Assembly: GCA_964020085.1 (NCBI GenBank)
Contig: OZ026604.1
Coordinates: forward strand, 21,237,394-21,301,393
Length of the DNA stretch: 64,000 nt
Reading direction: 5' to 3'
From: Micromussa lordhowensis
Taxonomy: Eukaryota > Cnidaria > Anthozoa > Scleractinia > Lobophylliidae
The notes under the pieces are model-generated. The model was given only the letters and a program-made list of their open reading frames with translations. It was not told the DNA's origin and made no database searches. Position numbers and translations under genes: made by a program. Shown piece by piece: positions 46,839 to 58,794 of this stretch; the first letter of the stretch is position 1; the number at the start of each line of letters is the position of its first letter.

Positions 46839-47611
46839 GCGAAGATTCTTTCCAAATTTGGTGAACAGCAGCCGGTTATGGTGAATTATGCGTGTGGTTT
46901 TAACCACTCAGAAACGGGGAAATATTTTGAATGAATAATATTACCGGTTATTAACTCTCTACCTTATCCCCTTAAAACAGATATCGATGACTGTACAAGT
47001 CATCCCTGTAAGAACAACGGGACCTGCACAGACCGAGTGAACGGATTCAACTGCAGCTGCGCACCAGGATTTAATGGCACACAATGTGAAACAGGTAGCT
47101 TTAGCTAAAATTCATTTTCCTTCGTATGTTAGGAGATTTTAATCTCTTTCTACGTCGCTTGCAGTGCTTCTATTTTAAACTTTTTGAAAAGTGCAGAAAC
47201 ATATAATTTTGTTGTTGTAGTGTTTTTTTGCAGTAATGGTTGTTGTGGGTTCTATTCCATATTTAACAATTATCGAATGAGGCCGAGTAGGATATGAATA
47301 ATTCTGCAGATCGAGGAGGGTGTTATCCACAGAGGCCGAAGGCCGAGGTGGATAACACCCTCCGAGATCTGCAGAATTCTTCATATCCTACGAAAGCCGA
47401 ATTCATTAATTGCTTTATTATTCATTCAAAATATTTCACCGTTCTTAACGGAGTTTCACCATTTCGCTCTTTGAATTTCATTCCTCTGTTTTTCTGCTCA
47501 CCAAACATAACACAATCTTGTCCCCAGGTTTTGTCGGTCCACGGTTCAATAATCTGCAGCGTGCTGCACTTTTGACGTCATTTTGACGTCATTGGTTCAA
47601 TAATTTTCAGC

Positions 47612-47647
<36 letters not shown>

Positions 47648-50600
47648 AAGATTCTTTCCAAATTTGGTGAACAGCAGCTGGTTACGGTGAATTATGCGTG
47701 TGGTTTTAACCAATCAGAAACGGGGAAATATTTTGAATGAATAATATTTAGCAATTATTGAATGAGGCTGAGTAGGATATGAAGAATTCTGCAGAACAAG
47801 GAGGGTTTTATCCACAGAGGCGGAAGGCCGAGGTGGATAATATCCTCCGAGATCTGCAGAATTCTCCATATTCTACGAAAGCCGCTGGAAAAGGACGAAC
47901 AACGAGAAATTCGTCTTTGACTAGGAAGAAACTAAAAAATAAACCTTCTATGATCGTGTTGCTGTGAACCTTCTGTCATTTTTTTTTTCCAGCAGAAATC
48001 TTTTAGTCCCTTCATTCCAGCAAATTTCCTTGTAAAAGTTTGCCTGTGAGCAAAACTTTGCATGTAAAATGTAAATCATGGGGAAATAAAATTGTTGTTG
48101 TTGTTGTGGCTAAACGCACTTTGGGGTGTAGTTCCAGGGCCAGACAGACATACAGACAGACAGACATGTTTGTTTATTTGGGGTCTTATACAATAAATAT
48201 ACATCGACTTTAACCAAATAACTAAAAATTAGAAACAACAAAAATACACGTGACCGTAAAAGGTTATTAATTATTAAGTCCTAGTGTAGCTTTGCCGTCT
48301 TCCCCTTTCCTTTTGTCAAAGCATTCGAATATATGTTTTGCTATCATTTTTTTTATTTTAACATTTCCGCTAGGGGGGTTTATTAGAAACATGAATATTT
48401 TGTTAGGTGACATTCTGCTTATTTTCATTCTATATTCTTTTTCCAAATAATCTAGTAAAGAACATCGTTTTTCCTGGTAAGCAGGGCATATATTTAGAAA
48501 ATGGTATTCGTCCTCCATTTCTATTTTACAAATTGGACAAATTCTTTCTCCGGGTTTCTTGAACGGTCTCGAATAACGTCCTGTTTCTATGGCTAATTTG
48601 TGGTTGCTATAAGTCGCAATTTTGTTAGAGCTATTCTGTGTCATGTATTGGTGACCTGATGTAGGTAGTCTTCACATTTGTAATTGTCTATCGTTTTGAA
48701 TAACCGATAGGTTCTCATTTTGTTCCTTTGGTTAGCATCTTTTCTGGTGTCGTTATTTATTTCACTTAGCCATCTTTGTAGTTCGATATCCTTAAGTCGT
48801 TGCCTGATTATGTTTACAATTCCTATGTCTACATAGTGTGCTTTCGCCCTGAGATCTCCTAATCCTATCTGTTCCAGTAAGCATTTGATTTTCTTGCTCC
48901 AGAAAGCCTTATTTTCTTTCCATTTAATGTCATTGTAAGCTATTTAAGATAATTTGCATTCATTTTTGGTTAAGGTTAACCAGAACTTAAAGTTCCTACA
49001 TTGGGCATCAATTGTCATTGGGAACCGTCCTGTCTCAGCCCTGCACGCATTGTTGTTGCAGTATTTATTGACTCCCAACAACCACTTTAGGAATTTATTT
49101 TGAACTAATTCTGCTGGATCCTTTTCTAATTTCCCAATGCAATCAATCCCCCACACTTCACTCGCATAAAAGAGTATGGGAGATATCAGTGCATCAAATA
49201 ACTTCATCGTTAACCTTATATTTTCTCTGAAGGAATTTCCCATTTCTTTTCGTAATTTATAGAGTGCTTTAAGTACAACTTTCTTCAACTCTCGCCTAGC
49301 GAGATTAAAGTTTCCAAAAGGACTCATTATGAGTCCAAGATATTTATAGGATTTGACATTTTCCAGTTCACCAGCGCCGTATCTGAACAAGTAGTTGTTT
49401 AATGACTTACCACAATTGTTAAAAATCATAATTTTTGTCTTGTCTAAATTTACCCTTAAATCGGCATTTTCACAGAAAGATTCCAGCTTATTAAGGATTA
49501 TTTGAAGGTTTTTTGCTGATTTAGAGAAGATCACTAGATCGTCCGCATATAAGAGACAATTTATAGAGGCCGTCGATAAAACCAGGAACATGGAACATCC
49601 CGGAACATGCCGGAACATTCCGGAACATCCCGGAACATCGAATAATTATAATAATTATGAGAAATATATGTAAAATTAGGTTTTTTTTTAACTGAATTGA
49701 GGAGGGGAGGGATAGGGAGCGTTGGTATTCATTCAGCTTTCCACAATGAGTGCAGGCTCTTCTTCTTTCCCGCCAATTGCTCTACATCGAACAGGGTCTT
49801 TGTGACAGACCTAAATTTATGGTGTTATAAACCTAGACGATTCAATAGTATTTATGTTGCTTCCTTGAGCATTTTCCTTATCCAATTCCACGTTGTTTAC
49901 CTCACCTTCGAAATTCCCTTGACGAAGATCTCTCATTTCTTCAAAATCTGAGGTGTTCGTCTGAACTTATTGTCAAGTCACACCAGTAGCCATTAATATT
50001 GTAGTTTTGTTACTTCGTGTTGCAAAAGGCTATCCCCAGTTTTCGCGCTCTTCGCTAGGAACGCCTGGCACTATAGCCTCCGACGCAGACGCTCTCAGAG
50101 GCTCGTCACGCGTTCCTTTCCCACGTGAGGAAGGAACGCGTGACGAGCCCATAACAGCGTCTGCTTGGGAGGCTACTGGCACTATGACCCACCAATTCAG
50201 CCTCCCACGCAGCGCAGACGATGTCAGGCTTGTCACTCGTTCCTCTCCACGAGGAACGCGTGGCGAGGCTTACACCTTTCCGGAAGCTCGAGTAACAAGC
50301 AATTAGTCATTATAGACATAACAAAATCAATCATCAGAGCTCGAGTCGGTCCGATCTATTTTAGACAAGAAACGCAATGTTAAAGAGTTTTTATTGCATG
50401 GGCCCACATGGGAAGAACCATTTCTTCATGAGAACTCGTGTATACACATATCTTTGAATTGACGTAATGAATTAAATAAAGACATGAACATCGTATACCA
50501 TAGGCTACCATATTTTTCGGTCTGGTTGAAGCGTTCGAAGGCCACCGTCTTGGTTTTCAATGAAGAACGAAATCTGCGAATAAGGGACAGTCACGTGATT

Positions 50601-53600
50601 AAACTGATAGCGAAGCGGTGACTGCAAGGAATGGATTTAGTCTACTTCCGGTAAGTTAGTTGCCAGCCTTCACGCATTGAAGTTATTTTCAGTTTTCTTC
50701 GTTTTTTTTCTTTGTGTGTGTGTTTTCTTTTCTTTATATATGTATTCTGAGCTGATACCTGCTTAATTTTGTTATATGTAATTAAAAAAAACCTAATTTT
50801 ACATATATTTCTCATAATTATTATAATTATTCGATGTTCCGGGATGTTCCGGAATGTTCCGGCATGTTCCGGGATGTTCCATGTTCCGGATTTTATCGAC
50901 GGCCATTTATAGATCTATCGCCAAGCATAATGTCGGTTGAACTCGTGGTATTTAGGAATTTTGGCAGATCACTTAGATAAAAATTAATATATAGATTTAG
51001 GCCAGCCTAAAAGCGTAGCTCCTGGGCCGGGTTGTTCAGAGCCCGATCAAACTAGCCGAGGATAAAGTAGAATTTTGATTTGAGTTTTGTAACTTTGCGG
51101 TGTGATTTTCTGTATATTGTTTTTGTGTTTTGAATTTTAATGAAAGCAAAATACGCAAAACAAAAGCAGTGAAAAAACTTTGTACAAAAGAAAAGGTTAT
51201 AATTCGGTTAAATTTTAATCCTGGGTTAGCGTTAACCAGCTTCCTACCAACCCTACGCTGTTTACAGCAAGTTAATCCTGACATGAGCCCGCGATCTAAT
51301 CGAAAAAAGCAGCACTTGGGCAGCGGTCAACTTTAAAAAAACACGTGACCTCGATGAGCCCTGAACTTGAGCCCGCGATATGGTCACGTGATACTGGTCA
51401 GCGGATTCCTTGTTTTGACAGGTGTCAATTGACTGCAACATGGATGTCCAAAGGACGCTTTAAACCAAGGGTACATGTGCTCTGTCAACCTACAAGGAAA
51501 GCCCGCGAAAACTGAAGCCTCGTTTTGGTTTACGTGTCAATTGTGGCCGCCATGTTGCGCGACTCCACCACCGTCGCCGTCGTCGTCGTCGTCGTCGTGC
51601 GTACGCGCCCACGAGCAATACCGCTAGCCATGATACACATGAGAAAATCAGTTCATGGGTTCCCTTCAGTTTCCTAATATGGGTATGGGGCTCCGCTTGG
51701 CGGCCTTCGGCCGCCGGAGCTCCGCTAAAAAGAGTAGGAGACATCATGCAGCCTTGCTTTACCCCGGCAAAACAAGTAAAGGCTTCGGTTAATTTGTTAA
51801 TATATAGATTTAGGCCAGCCTAAAAGCGTAGCTCCTGGGCCGGGTTGTTCAGAGCCCGATCAAACTAGCCGAGGATAAAGTAGAATTTTGATTTGAGTTT
51901 TGTAACTTTGCGGTGAGATTTTCTGTATATTGTTTTTGTGTTTTGAATTTTAATGAAAGCAAAATACGCAAAACAAAAGCAGTGAAAAAACTTTGTACAA
52001 AAGAAAAGGTTATAATTCGGTTAAATTTTAATCCTGGGTTAGCGTTAACCGGCTTCCTACCAACCCTACGCTGTTTACAGCAAGTTAATCCTGACATGAG
52101 CCCGCGATCTAATCGAAAAAAAGCAGCACTTGGGCAGCGGTCAACTTTAAAAAAACACGTGACCTCGATGAGCGCTGAACTTGAGCCCGCGATATGGTCA
52201 CGTGATACTGGTCAGCGGATTCCTTGTTTTGACAGGTGTCAATTGACTGCAACATGGATGTCCAAAGGACGCTTTAAACCAAGGGTACATGTGCTCTGTC
52301 AACCTACAAGGAAAGCCCGCGAAAACTGAAGCCTCGTTTTGGTTTACGTGTCAATTGTGGCCGCCATGTTGCGCGACTCCACCACCGTCGTCGTCGTCGT
52401 CGTCGTGCGTACGCGCCCACGAGCAATACCGCTAGCCATGATACACATGAGAAAATCAGTTCATGGGCTCCCTTCAGTTTCCTAATATGGGTATGGGGCT
52501 CCGCTTGGGAGCTCCGCTATCAATTTTAACTGCCGATTTATCATTTGAGTACATGGATATTAAAACGTCTAGGAAACGCCCTTGCACACCTTCTTTTCTC
52601 AGCTTGTCGAATAGTTTTTGTCGAGGTATACAGTCGAAGGCTTTTCTAAAGTCGACGAAGCATGAAAATAGTAAATTTCGGTGCTTCTGTGGCTTAGATT
52701 TCACGTATTTGTCAATAAGCATTTTTAATGTGAAGATGCTATCAACTGTGCCGTGCATTTTTCTGAAACCACCTTGTTCAGCTTTCAAGATTCCTTTTTG
52801 AACCATGTAGTCGTACAGTCGATTGTTGAGGATTAATGTAAAGAGCTTGCCTAACGCAGAAAGCAAAGTGATACCTCGGTAATTTTCAACTTTGGATCGA
52901 TCATCCTTTTTGTGACTAGGCACAATGAGGCCAAAACTCCAATGCCAATGTGCAAATCTCAAAGCAACTTCTGATGTCGTCAGCTAGAGCTCGACAGAAG
53001 TATCTTTCACATCTAGAAGAGCAGAAGAGAATTAAAGTGTTGTGTTAAAAATGTTGAAAAGAAAGTCAACAATGGAGGAGATTGATGTGCTTAAAAAGAA
53101 AAAACGGCAGTTTGAAAATGATGTGGAGGCTCTTCTAAAGTCTGGAGATGAATTTGCTGATAGAGCTGAGGACTCAAGAAACCTCACTTGAATTACTAGA
53201 TCAAACAGTTTACGAAGAACTGCTAAGGTAAAGAGACATTGAAGAGCAGTTGGCTGGAAAGCTCCAACAACTGAAGAATGATTAACCATTTTACTCCCAG
53301 GAACATAAAATTGTCAAGAATAAGGAAATCCACCAACTAGGAAGTATTGTTTGATTGAACACCAAATTCTCAGAATCATCAGCATATTATAAGAAATTAT
53401 GGCAGACAGTAAGGAGAATTAACATTGAGTTAAAATTTGTTTCTGAAAAAGGGTATGAACCCTGTACTAATTTCTTTCATAAAAAGTTTCGATTGATCAA
53501 GTGTTTAGCTGTTTTTGTTATATCTCTTGTTACTGTACATAGTTTATTTCTACCAAAATTCCTTTTTGTGCTGGTACTAATGGCACACTCAACCATACGT

Positions 53601-55172
53601 TGTGACATAGAAATACATGTACTAACACTTACATCCCTTTGTTTTTAATTTAGATATTGACGAATGTGCTGCACAGGTCAACCCATGTGATGTTGTTGCA
53701 AACTCTGAGTGCAAGAATACGGATGGATCGTACAACTGCCGGTGCAAAGATGGATTTGTAAGGAACGGTCCTAATTGTGAAGGTGCAACGCAGTTTTTTT
53801 ATCTTTAATTTGGATATCTTTTATTTTGTTCTAGTAAGCTACAGTTAGAAAATTCATTTCTCGTTATGCAAGGACGAATGGCGGATGTACGTAAAGATAA
53901 AATACCTCGGAAAAACAAAGCATCAAGTTGTATCATGAATATATGAATATGAGGAAATTTATACATGAGGTGCTTCCAAAAAAAAAATCAATACGAGCTG
54001 TGACCTTTGCACTTTTGTTGCAAACATTGTCGTGTATAAGCCCTTAAGAATCTTCTCTCGCGTCCAACACAGAATGATACCCGCAGGGTTGACTTCAGAA
54101 TCTGTGCGGGCAAGGTCAGATCTTTGCTGTATATGCCATTTTGACCATTTTAGGTACCGCTTTTGAGATTTTAATTCTTGCATTTAATCAATTTTCGGTT
54201 CCTTCTGACTGACGACGGTGTCTTTGATTTTCATTATTCTATGTAATTTTCATCCAACTTTTACAAAATATTGGTGCAAAGCAGTTTAAATGTACCTGAA
54301 TACTGTAGTATGGTCAATATGGAACATTACGCACTTGTGTTCAAGCGGCGCGACACGAAAAACCCACACATTTCGACACCTGAATCGGCCTTAAATCTCC
54401 CCTCAGATGGCTGAAGTCATTTTGGCGTCATTTAACAAAACAACCCAGTTTTATTATATACTCACCAAATCCTTTCGTTCCACAAAATAAAAATGCAAAC
54501 TTTTTTCTGACCCGAAGCTCGACTCTTAGGCGGACTGCCACTTTTAAGTATTAAAATACCTTTTGCAAAAGCTATATTTGGGTGGTGAGATCCTTTTACA
54601 ATCTTAATCCCAAGAAAGATGGAAACGAAGACCAAATCATCCAGAAATGTTTGTGCATGACCGGAAGTAATTAATTGATATAAAATGTAACAAAATGTAC
54701 GAAGTAGCTAAATTCAAACTACAAGTAACACCCAACAACACAGCACGAAAGAGGCTTCTACGGAGAGGAGAGTTGTTTATGTATTCATTTGTTTATTTTT
54801 TTTTTAGCTGACATATGTAAGAACTACCAAAATCTGACAGATGCAAATAGAAAATATGACTACCCAGAAACATATAATCCCAAATGTGACAGCACACTCA
54901 ATGGCTGGTATCGTTTCCAAGGAGCCGCGGGCACAAAAATGGTGACCACGTGTCCGTCGATGAACAGTTGTGATACAAGTTTTCCTGCCTGGTTGAGTGA
55001 AGTTCATCCTACAGTGGCTGATGGCAAAGTCCAAAAAAAAGTCTGCATTAATAGGTTTGGCGACTGTTGCAGGGAATCTTTGTTGATTCAAGTAAAGAAT
55101 TGCGGTTCCTACTATATCTACAACTTATTTTACCCAGGAGTGTGTAGCTCCCGTTATTGTGGAACTGACTAA
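42288..55172 (+). CDS. Gene C: secreted PAN-EGF(5)-EGFCA-D8C protein (split gene)
   Basis: Exons: 42288-42357, 44167-44490, 44678-44827, 45230-45343, 45544-45657, 45865-45978, 46175-46288, 46981-47094, 53654-53782 and 54808-55172. Joined they encode about 535 residues. All junctions are GT/AG and phase 1. Order: signal exon, PAN/apple, cysteine linker, five tandem calcium-binding EGF domains, EGF-CA, D8C, stop. This is the longest and least damaged member of the family here. The 6.6-kb intron before the EGF-CA exon is full of mobile elements. Likely a secreted or matrix glycoprotein that binds calcium through its EGF string. Partner and role are not known. Confidence 0.78.
42358..44166 (+). 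other. Gene C intron 1
   Basis: Non-coding, colinear and inverted relative to the gene A intron. It has a (gat)n run near 42963-42990 and lacks the RTE LINE found in gene A. No other exon was found. Confidence 0.6.
44167..44490 (+). CDS. Gene C PAN/apple exon
   Basis: 108 codons. [15 protein letters not shown] and [16 protein letters not shown] are visible. In-frame ATG codons at 44160 and 44187 precede a hydrophobic segment, giving an alternative start as in gene A. Confidence 0.87.
44678..44827 (+). CDS. Gene C cysteine linker exon
   Basis: 50 codons, phase 1-1; acceptor tttttag, donor gtaact. Encodes [20 protein letters not shown] through ARCDMSKL. Confidence 0.83.
44903..45010 (+). mobile_element. 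tRNA-headed SINE in gene C intron
   Basis: A box tagctcagttgg (44916-44927) and B box ggttcgaatcc (44960-44970), followed by a T-run and tcaggc. Same locus as 12066-12165 in gene A. Confidence 0.7.
45230..45343 (+). CDS. Gene C tandem EGF exon 1
   Basis: 38 codons; starts [10 protein letters not shown]. The O-glucose pattern reads CSSHPC here. Three sequons. Confidence 0.9.
45544..45657 (+). CDS. Gene C tandem EGF exon 2
   Basis: 38 codons; reads [10 protein letters not shown] and, near the end, FNGIQC, so one N-glycosylation sequon is lost. Confidence 0.9.
45865..45978 (+). CDS. Gene C tandem EGF exon 3
   Basis: 38 codons; reads [10 protein letters not shown] and [12 protein letters not shown] (D to V), which removes the aspartate of the Asx-hydroxylation pattern. 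Confidence 0.9.
46175..46288 (+). CDS. Gene C tandem EGF exon 4
   Basis: 38 codons; [10 protein letters not shown] with all motifs kept. Confidence 0.9.
46459..46937. mobile_element. Hairpin element in EGF4-EGF5 intron
   Basis: The paralogous intron after EGF exon 2 (about 45828) is the empty site (catattaccgg), giving atatt as target duplication at 46454-46458 and 46938-46942. The element has a long hairpin near its left end (46462-46607, tip gaggccgaaggccgag), then about 330 bp closing with text that pairs with 46610-46635. Confidence 0.85.
46981..47094 (+). CDS. Gene C tandem EGF exon 5
   Basis: 38 codons; [10 protein letters not shown]; donor gtagct. Last of the tandem set. Confidence 0.9.
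47262..47748. mobile_element. Hairpin element, second copy of 46459-46937
   Basis: Same hairpin stem sequence and the same 3' body as the first copy, with single-base differences; it lies 324 bp after the first. Confidence 0.8.
47749..47882. mobile_element. Hairpin element, third copy, truncated
   Basis: Only the hairpin part is present; it follows copy two directly and ends at ctacgaaagccg where intron text shared with gene A resumes. Confidence 0.75.
47883..48140 (+). other. Intron text conserved between genes A and C
   Basis: Inverted counterpart of about 10845-11090 in gene A. No exon; it shows where the gene C LINE insertion began. Confidence 0.6.
49568..50904. mobile_element. Mutator-like TIR element, 9-bp target duplication
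   Basis: 1337 bp; atttataga at 49559-49567 and 50905-50913. Terminal inverted repeats of about 110 bp start ggccgtcgataaaa and carry several copies of ggaacat/atgttcc. No transposase. The centre contains a separate perfect hairpin. Confidence 0.88.
50098..50147. repeat. Perfect hairpin with ggaacgcgtgacgagcc arms
   Basis: ggctcgtcacgcgttcct pairs with aggaacgcgtgacgagcc across about 12 bases. A decayed relative lies at 50225-50265. Confidence 0.8.
50987..51725. mobile_element. 0.7-kb element of unknown class, copy 1
   Basis: 739 bp, ta on both sides (50985-50986 and 51726-51727). Starts atatatagatttaggccagc and ends gccggagctccgc; contains a (gtc)n run. No obvious inverted ends, no ORF recognised. 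Confidence 0.75.
51800..52517. mobile_element. 0.7-kb element of unknown class, copy 2
   Basis: 718 bp in the same orientation, ta at 51798-51799 and 52518-52519. Very similar to copy 1 apart from a shorter (gtc)n run and a missing cggccttcggccg palindrome near its end. Only 74 bp separate the copies. Confidence 0.75.
53035..53285 (+). pseudogene. Relic of a coiled-coil coding sequence
   Basis: It reads [20 protein letters not shown], then [19 protein letters not shown], after which the frame breaks; [14 protein letters not shown] and [21 protein letters not shown] text follows. Lysine/glutamate-rich helix. No neighbouring exons. Origin unknown, possibly the tail of a transposon-encoded protein. 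Confidence 0.45.
53654..53782 (+). CDS. Gene C EGF-CA exon
   Basis: 43 codons, phase 1-1; [30 protein letters not shown]. Counterpart of 7807-7935. Confidence 0.88.
54808..55172 (+). CDS. Gene C terminal exon: D8C domain
   Basis: 121 codons with stop at 55170-55172. [24 protein letters not shown], a CC pair, [24 protein letters not shown]. Ten cysteines, as in A and B. Confidence 0.9.
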
Positions 55173-55209
55173 TCCGGTTATAGCATATGAGATTTGTTTC
55201 AGTTAGCTT

Positions 55210-56012
55210 CAGACTAGGTTTACACTAAAGGAGATTTTTCCGGATTCGTCAATTTTAGATTATTCGGATTCGTAGGTGTTTCCATTGAAAGGATTTTCGG
55301 ATTTCTAACCGTTTACACACGACGACAACTCCCGGAACATTCATGATGGAATGATAAACAAGCTGTTTGTTGCCTCGACAACGAGAAACAAAATGCCGTC
55401 AAAAAGAAGGCTAAGGATTGGGTGAGACAAACTGAAGTTTTCTTTCCGCTCGCTGACCACGCTACTGTTGCCCAATATGTTGTCCCCCAGGCATTTGGTC
55501 TGCTCTTATCCAGAAACATGGACGTTTTTGATCGTGCCATCGGCGTCGTCTCCGATAACCGTGTGGAGGACGTCAACATTGTTTGCGTCGATAATTTTGG
55601 TTTCTGAGGAATATGGCATTACCCATTATAAAAGTGATTTTCTGGACCTGTAACAGAATGAGGGAGACAGCGAACTCCGTCAATAGTCATCATTAATGTG
55701 ATGACGACTGTGACTACATCACTAGATCCACCATTTTGGTTCTACCGCAAGGCTACAAGATCGCAGGCGGAAAAATATCCGGATTCGAGAGAAAATCGTT
55801 TACACGACAAAACTATTCGGATTCAAAAGTGTTCGGATTCAAAGTTCCCACTTTAAATTCGGGATTCAAAATCTCCGGAAACTTTACCAAGCCGGGGAGG
55901 TTTTATTTCTGATTCGTCCACTTGCATGTGAACGGCGAAATCAATCCGATACTAAAACGTTCCGAATTCGTCACGAATCCGGAACAATTTCCTCCAGTGT
56001 AAACCTAGTCTG
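55210..56012. mobile_element. TIR element next to gene C 3' end
   Basis: 803-bp counterpart of 4784-5532 with the same cagactaggtttacact ends. Empty in unit B. Confidence 0.75.
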
Positions 56013-58794
56013 AGTTGAATAGTAGTGCCAAATAGGATGCTTCTCGACATGATTACAGTAAAAGTTAACCAGCGCCTCGTTGTTCAAAGCACGACGAAGC
56101 TAGTACAAAATTAGTGTTACTTTTAATTTCAGGTTTTTTAATCTTTAACCATTTCTTTTTTCTCCATAGTTTTGACAACAGCTTACAAGCTCTAGGTCCT
56201 CAAAAAATTAGCAAAGAAAACACTTTTACCCATGCAAGACAGCTTTAAACTTCGAGCGGCTTTAAATCATGGATTACTAACAACCTGACTCCTATAAACA
56301 AACAAAATGCAAATCAAGTTTCAGGCGTTTCTCAGGAGACGACTTGAGGGCGTGACATAAGACGCCTGTTTTCTGAGGCAAAACACTGTAACGCTGTACA
56401 GTGAGCTTGTAGATGAATAGCAATGATATCAATGCCAATAGCAATGGCAATGTAACTAGCATTCCCTTAACGAAGTAAAAGCTTCACTAAAATTACTTGC
56501 TTGCTTAGGAAGATTGGCAATAATTTTGCAACTTTCGTCTTATACAAGAGCTAGGAAATGTTTTTTGGGACTTTTTTTATTAGAAAAGGTAAAGTCATTG
56601 GATCCAGGCAGGTCGATTTCAGTCGCCACTCGAGCGCCTCTTGTCGGTGATTTGAGGAATCCACTTGTTCTCGTTTCTAGAGAAGGGAATACACTGCGAT
56701 TACAAAAAAAAATCTTAAAAATTCTATCAATATTCATTCGTTTCTATGATTTATGAAAAAGTGAGGGTAAAAAGAAAAACTTTTATAATTTCCGCTTCTC
56801 AAGATGAGAGACTTTACAAAGACATTTGATTAGAAAGCGCGAGTAGCAATGTTTCTTGATTGCACGGAACAACCATTAGGTTGTCTTCTGTTAAAAACAA
56901 CTAATTTTGTTGATATTGGTTGATTTGGTTAAAAGTAGTTATTGAACTGACTTTTAAACCAATTTTGATTTTAACAAATTGAGGCCAGTTTTTCATGCGA
57001 CTGTCCTGTTATTGATCATGAATTTCGTCATAACGTTGTCAAAGTAGCTGTGGATCCACTGAGATGAAAGCTGAATGGATCTGCAGACTACTTTGACAAT
57101 CTTTGACAATGAAGAAATTAATTGGCAATAACAGGACAGACAGGAAAAACTGCATTCAATTTGTTTTTTACAACAACAAATCGTCAAAATGTCCCATATC
57201 GCTCGACGCGTCATAAATTCTTTTGTCTGTCCGCTTTTTGACAATGAACTTAGCCGATTAGCGAGCGAGAATTTCTGCAGTTATTGGAAAAAAATATTGT
57301 TAATGGTTGATCATATACAATAGAGATTACTCGTTTTTTTAGCTGGTGTAGGTAAACTTTTGTTTTTTATGTTTGTTTTTTTGTTTTTTATTTGTTTGTT
57401 TTCGTTAGATTTGGTTTTATTTCAGTAGTATCCAGTGTAATCGACAATCAGGAATGCCAAAAGCTCGTTAGAAAACGTGGTTAGTTATTGTCCAGTTCAG
57501 TTAAACAACAACAACAACAAAATAAAAAAAAAATGATGACATCCCAGACACAATAGAAGGGAAAACAGCAAATGTAATCAATTTTGCATAAAATTTTGTA
57601 TAATAACGCCTTGTAACTTTTTCTGAGCAGCACAACCTAGTCTCTACAGTACAAACACACCAAAGTGGCTTAACCAACCAGTTTTTCAAAGAGAAACTTT
57701 TAATTGTTTTTTTTTAATTTGAAGTTAAATACTCTAGTATAGTAATATGCTTCTTCTGAGAGTTTTACAAACATACACTAAACGCTTGTATTTAAACCAC
57801 ACTAGCGGCTACTTTGAAGGACACAAACCATTAACGGGTTTGGTCGGATCTACGAAAGGGAGCAGTTGTATGTAAACGGAGATCTGGATGGAAAAGTTTG
57901 TGAGCTGCGTGCTACTTGAGGGACGATAAACACGTGATTTGATTGATTAAATTAAAAGTACAAACTGTAATCTCGATAGTTCAGACAGTTGTTCCATCCA
58001 TTCTGTAAATATATGTTAACTCATGTACACGTTTCAATATTAAACTGAATAAAATTCGTTAAAAGTAGTCGTTTGCGAAGTCGAGTCTTGGACTACAGGT
58101 ATGTATTATGTCATGTTGTCAGTGCTGCTCATCTAAATTACCTTTACAAATAGAACCAATCAAAATAAAACGTTTTGCTTATCGCACCGTTGCTAGCGGC
58201 TACAACGAGCCAAGAAAACCAATTCATTAAGAGTTCCTCCGGCCTTTTTCCATTCAGTCCAACGCATGATTTTATAGATTTTAGTACAATACTTAGATAC
58301 CATAAGAAACAAACTTTGATTCGAATTTGTTCAACTTTTCGACAGTTATGCTAGATATACTAGTGACGCAATGTTTTCGACTTATCCCCAGGACGGACGT
58401 ACGGTTTATAGAGTAAGGCACGTCGTTCCCGGTGTTGTGGCCTGGCCTTGTATCATGGGTTGGTGCTTCACATAGAGCTAACATCATTGCACCTTTCCCT
58501 CTTGGACAGAATTGTCCAAGAAAAATGACTATGACTATGACATATATACGAGCCTTCTCTAGATGACAGACGTTTAGCAAGGACGACGGTGACAAATTGT
58601 AACGGCTACCGGAAACTACAAATGACTGCAGTCAATATTCTAAGCATGTCCGTGATGTTCGCTCACCGTCGTCCACTCCACGGCGATCGGGAATTAAAGT
58701 CCCATTCAGTGCGTGCTTACCAAGGGTTAAACTGTTCACTCGCAAATGATATATATGTGGTTGATGGTTGTAGGTTTGCGTCTAGAACGGTCTA
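56013..58794 (+). other. Gene C 3' flank, no gene seen
   Basis: Colinear with the 3' flanks of B and (inverted) A. Short ORFs are not conserved. Contains palindromic stretches around 57000-57130. Confidence 0.6.

Larger units (their letters stand above)
48267..52962 (-). pseudogene. RT ORF of the split LINE
   Basis: 52962-52520 encodes the RT start ([27 protein letters not shown]); 51797-51728 encodes [13 protein letters not shown]; 50984-50914 encodes [19 protein letters not shown]; 49567-48944 encodes [21 protein letters not shown] and downstream text; and 48644-48267 holds a C-terminal [18 protein letters not shown] finger. The frame is also broken at about 48645-48943. Inactive. Confidence 0.8.
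48141..53000 (-). mobile_element. Non-LTR retrotransposon, split by three nested insertions
   Basis: Segments in element order (minus strand): 53000-52520, 51797-51728, 50984-50914, 49567-48141. The tail is a (gtct)n run at 48141-48166. Joining across the three insertions restores RT text continuity at each junction, which defines the nested elements exactly. Clade not settled. Confidence 0.85.
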
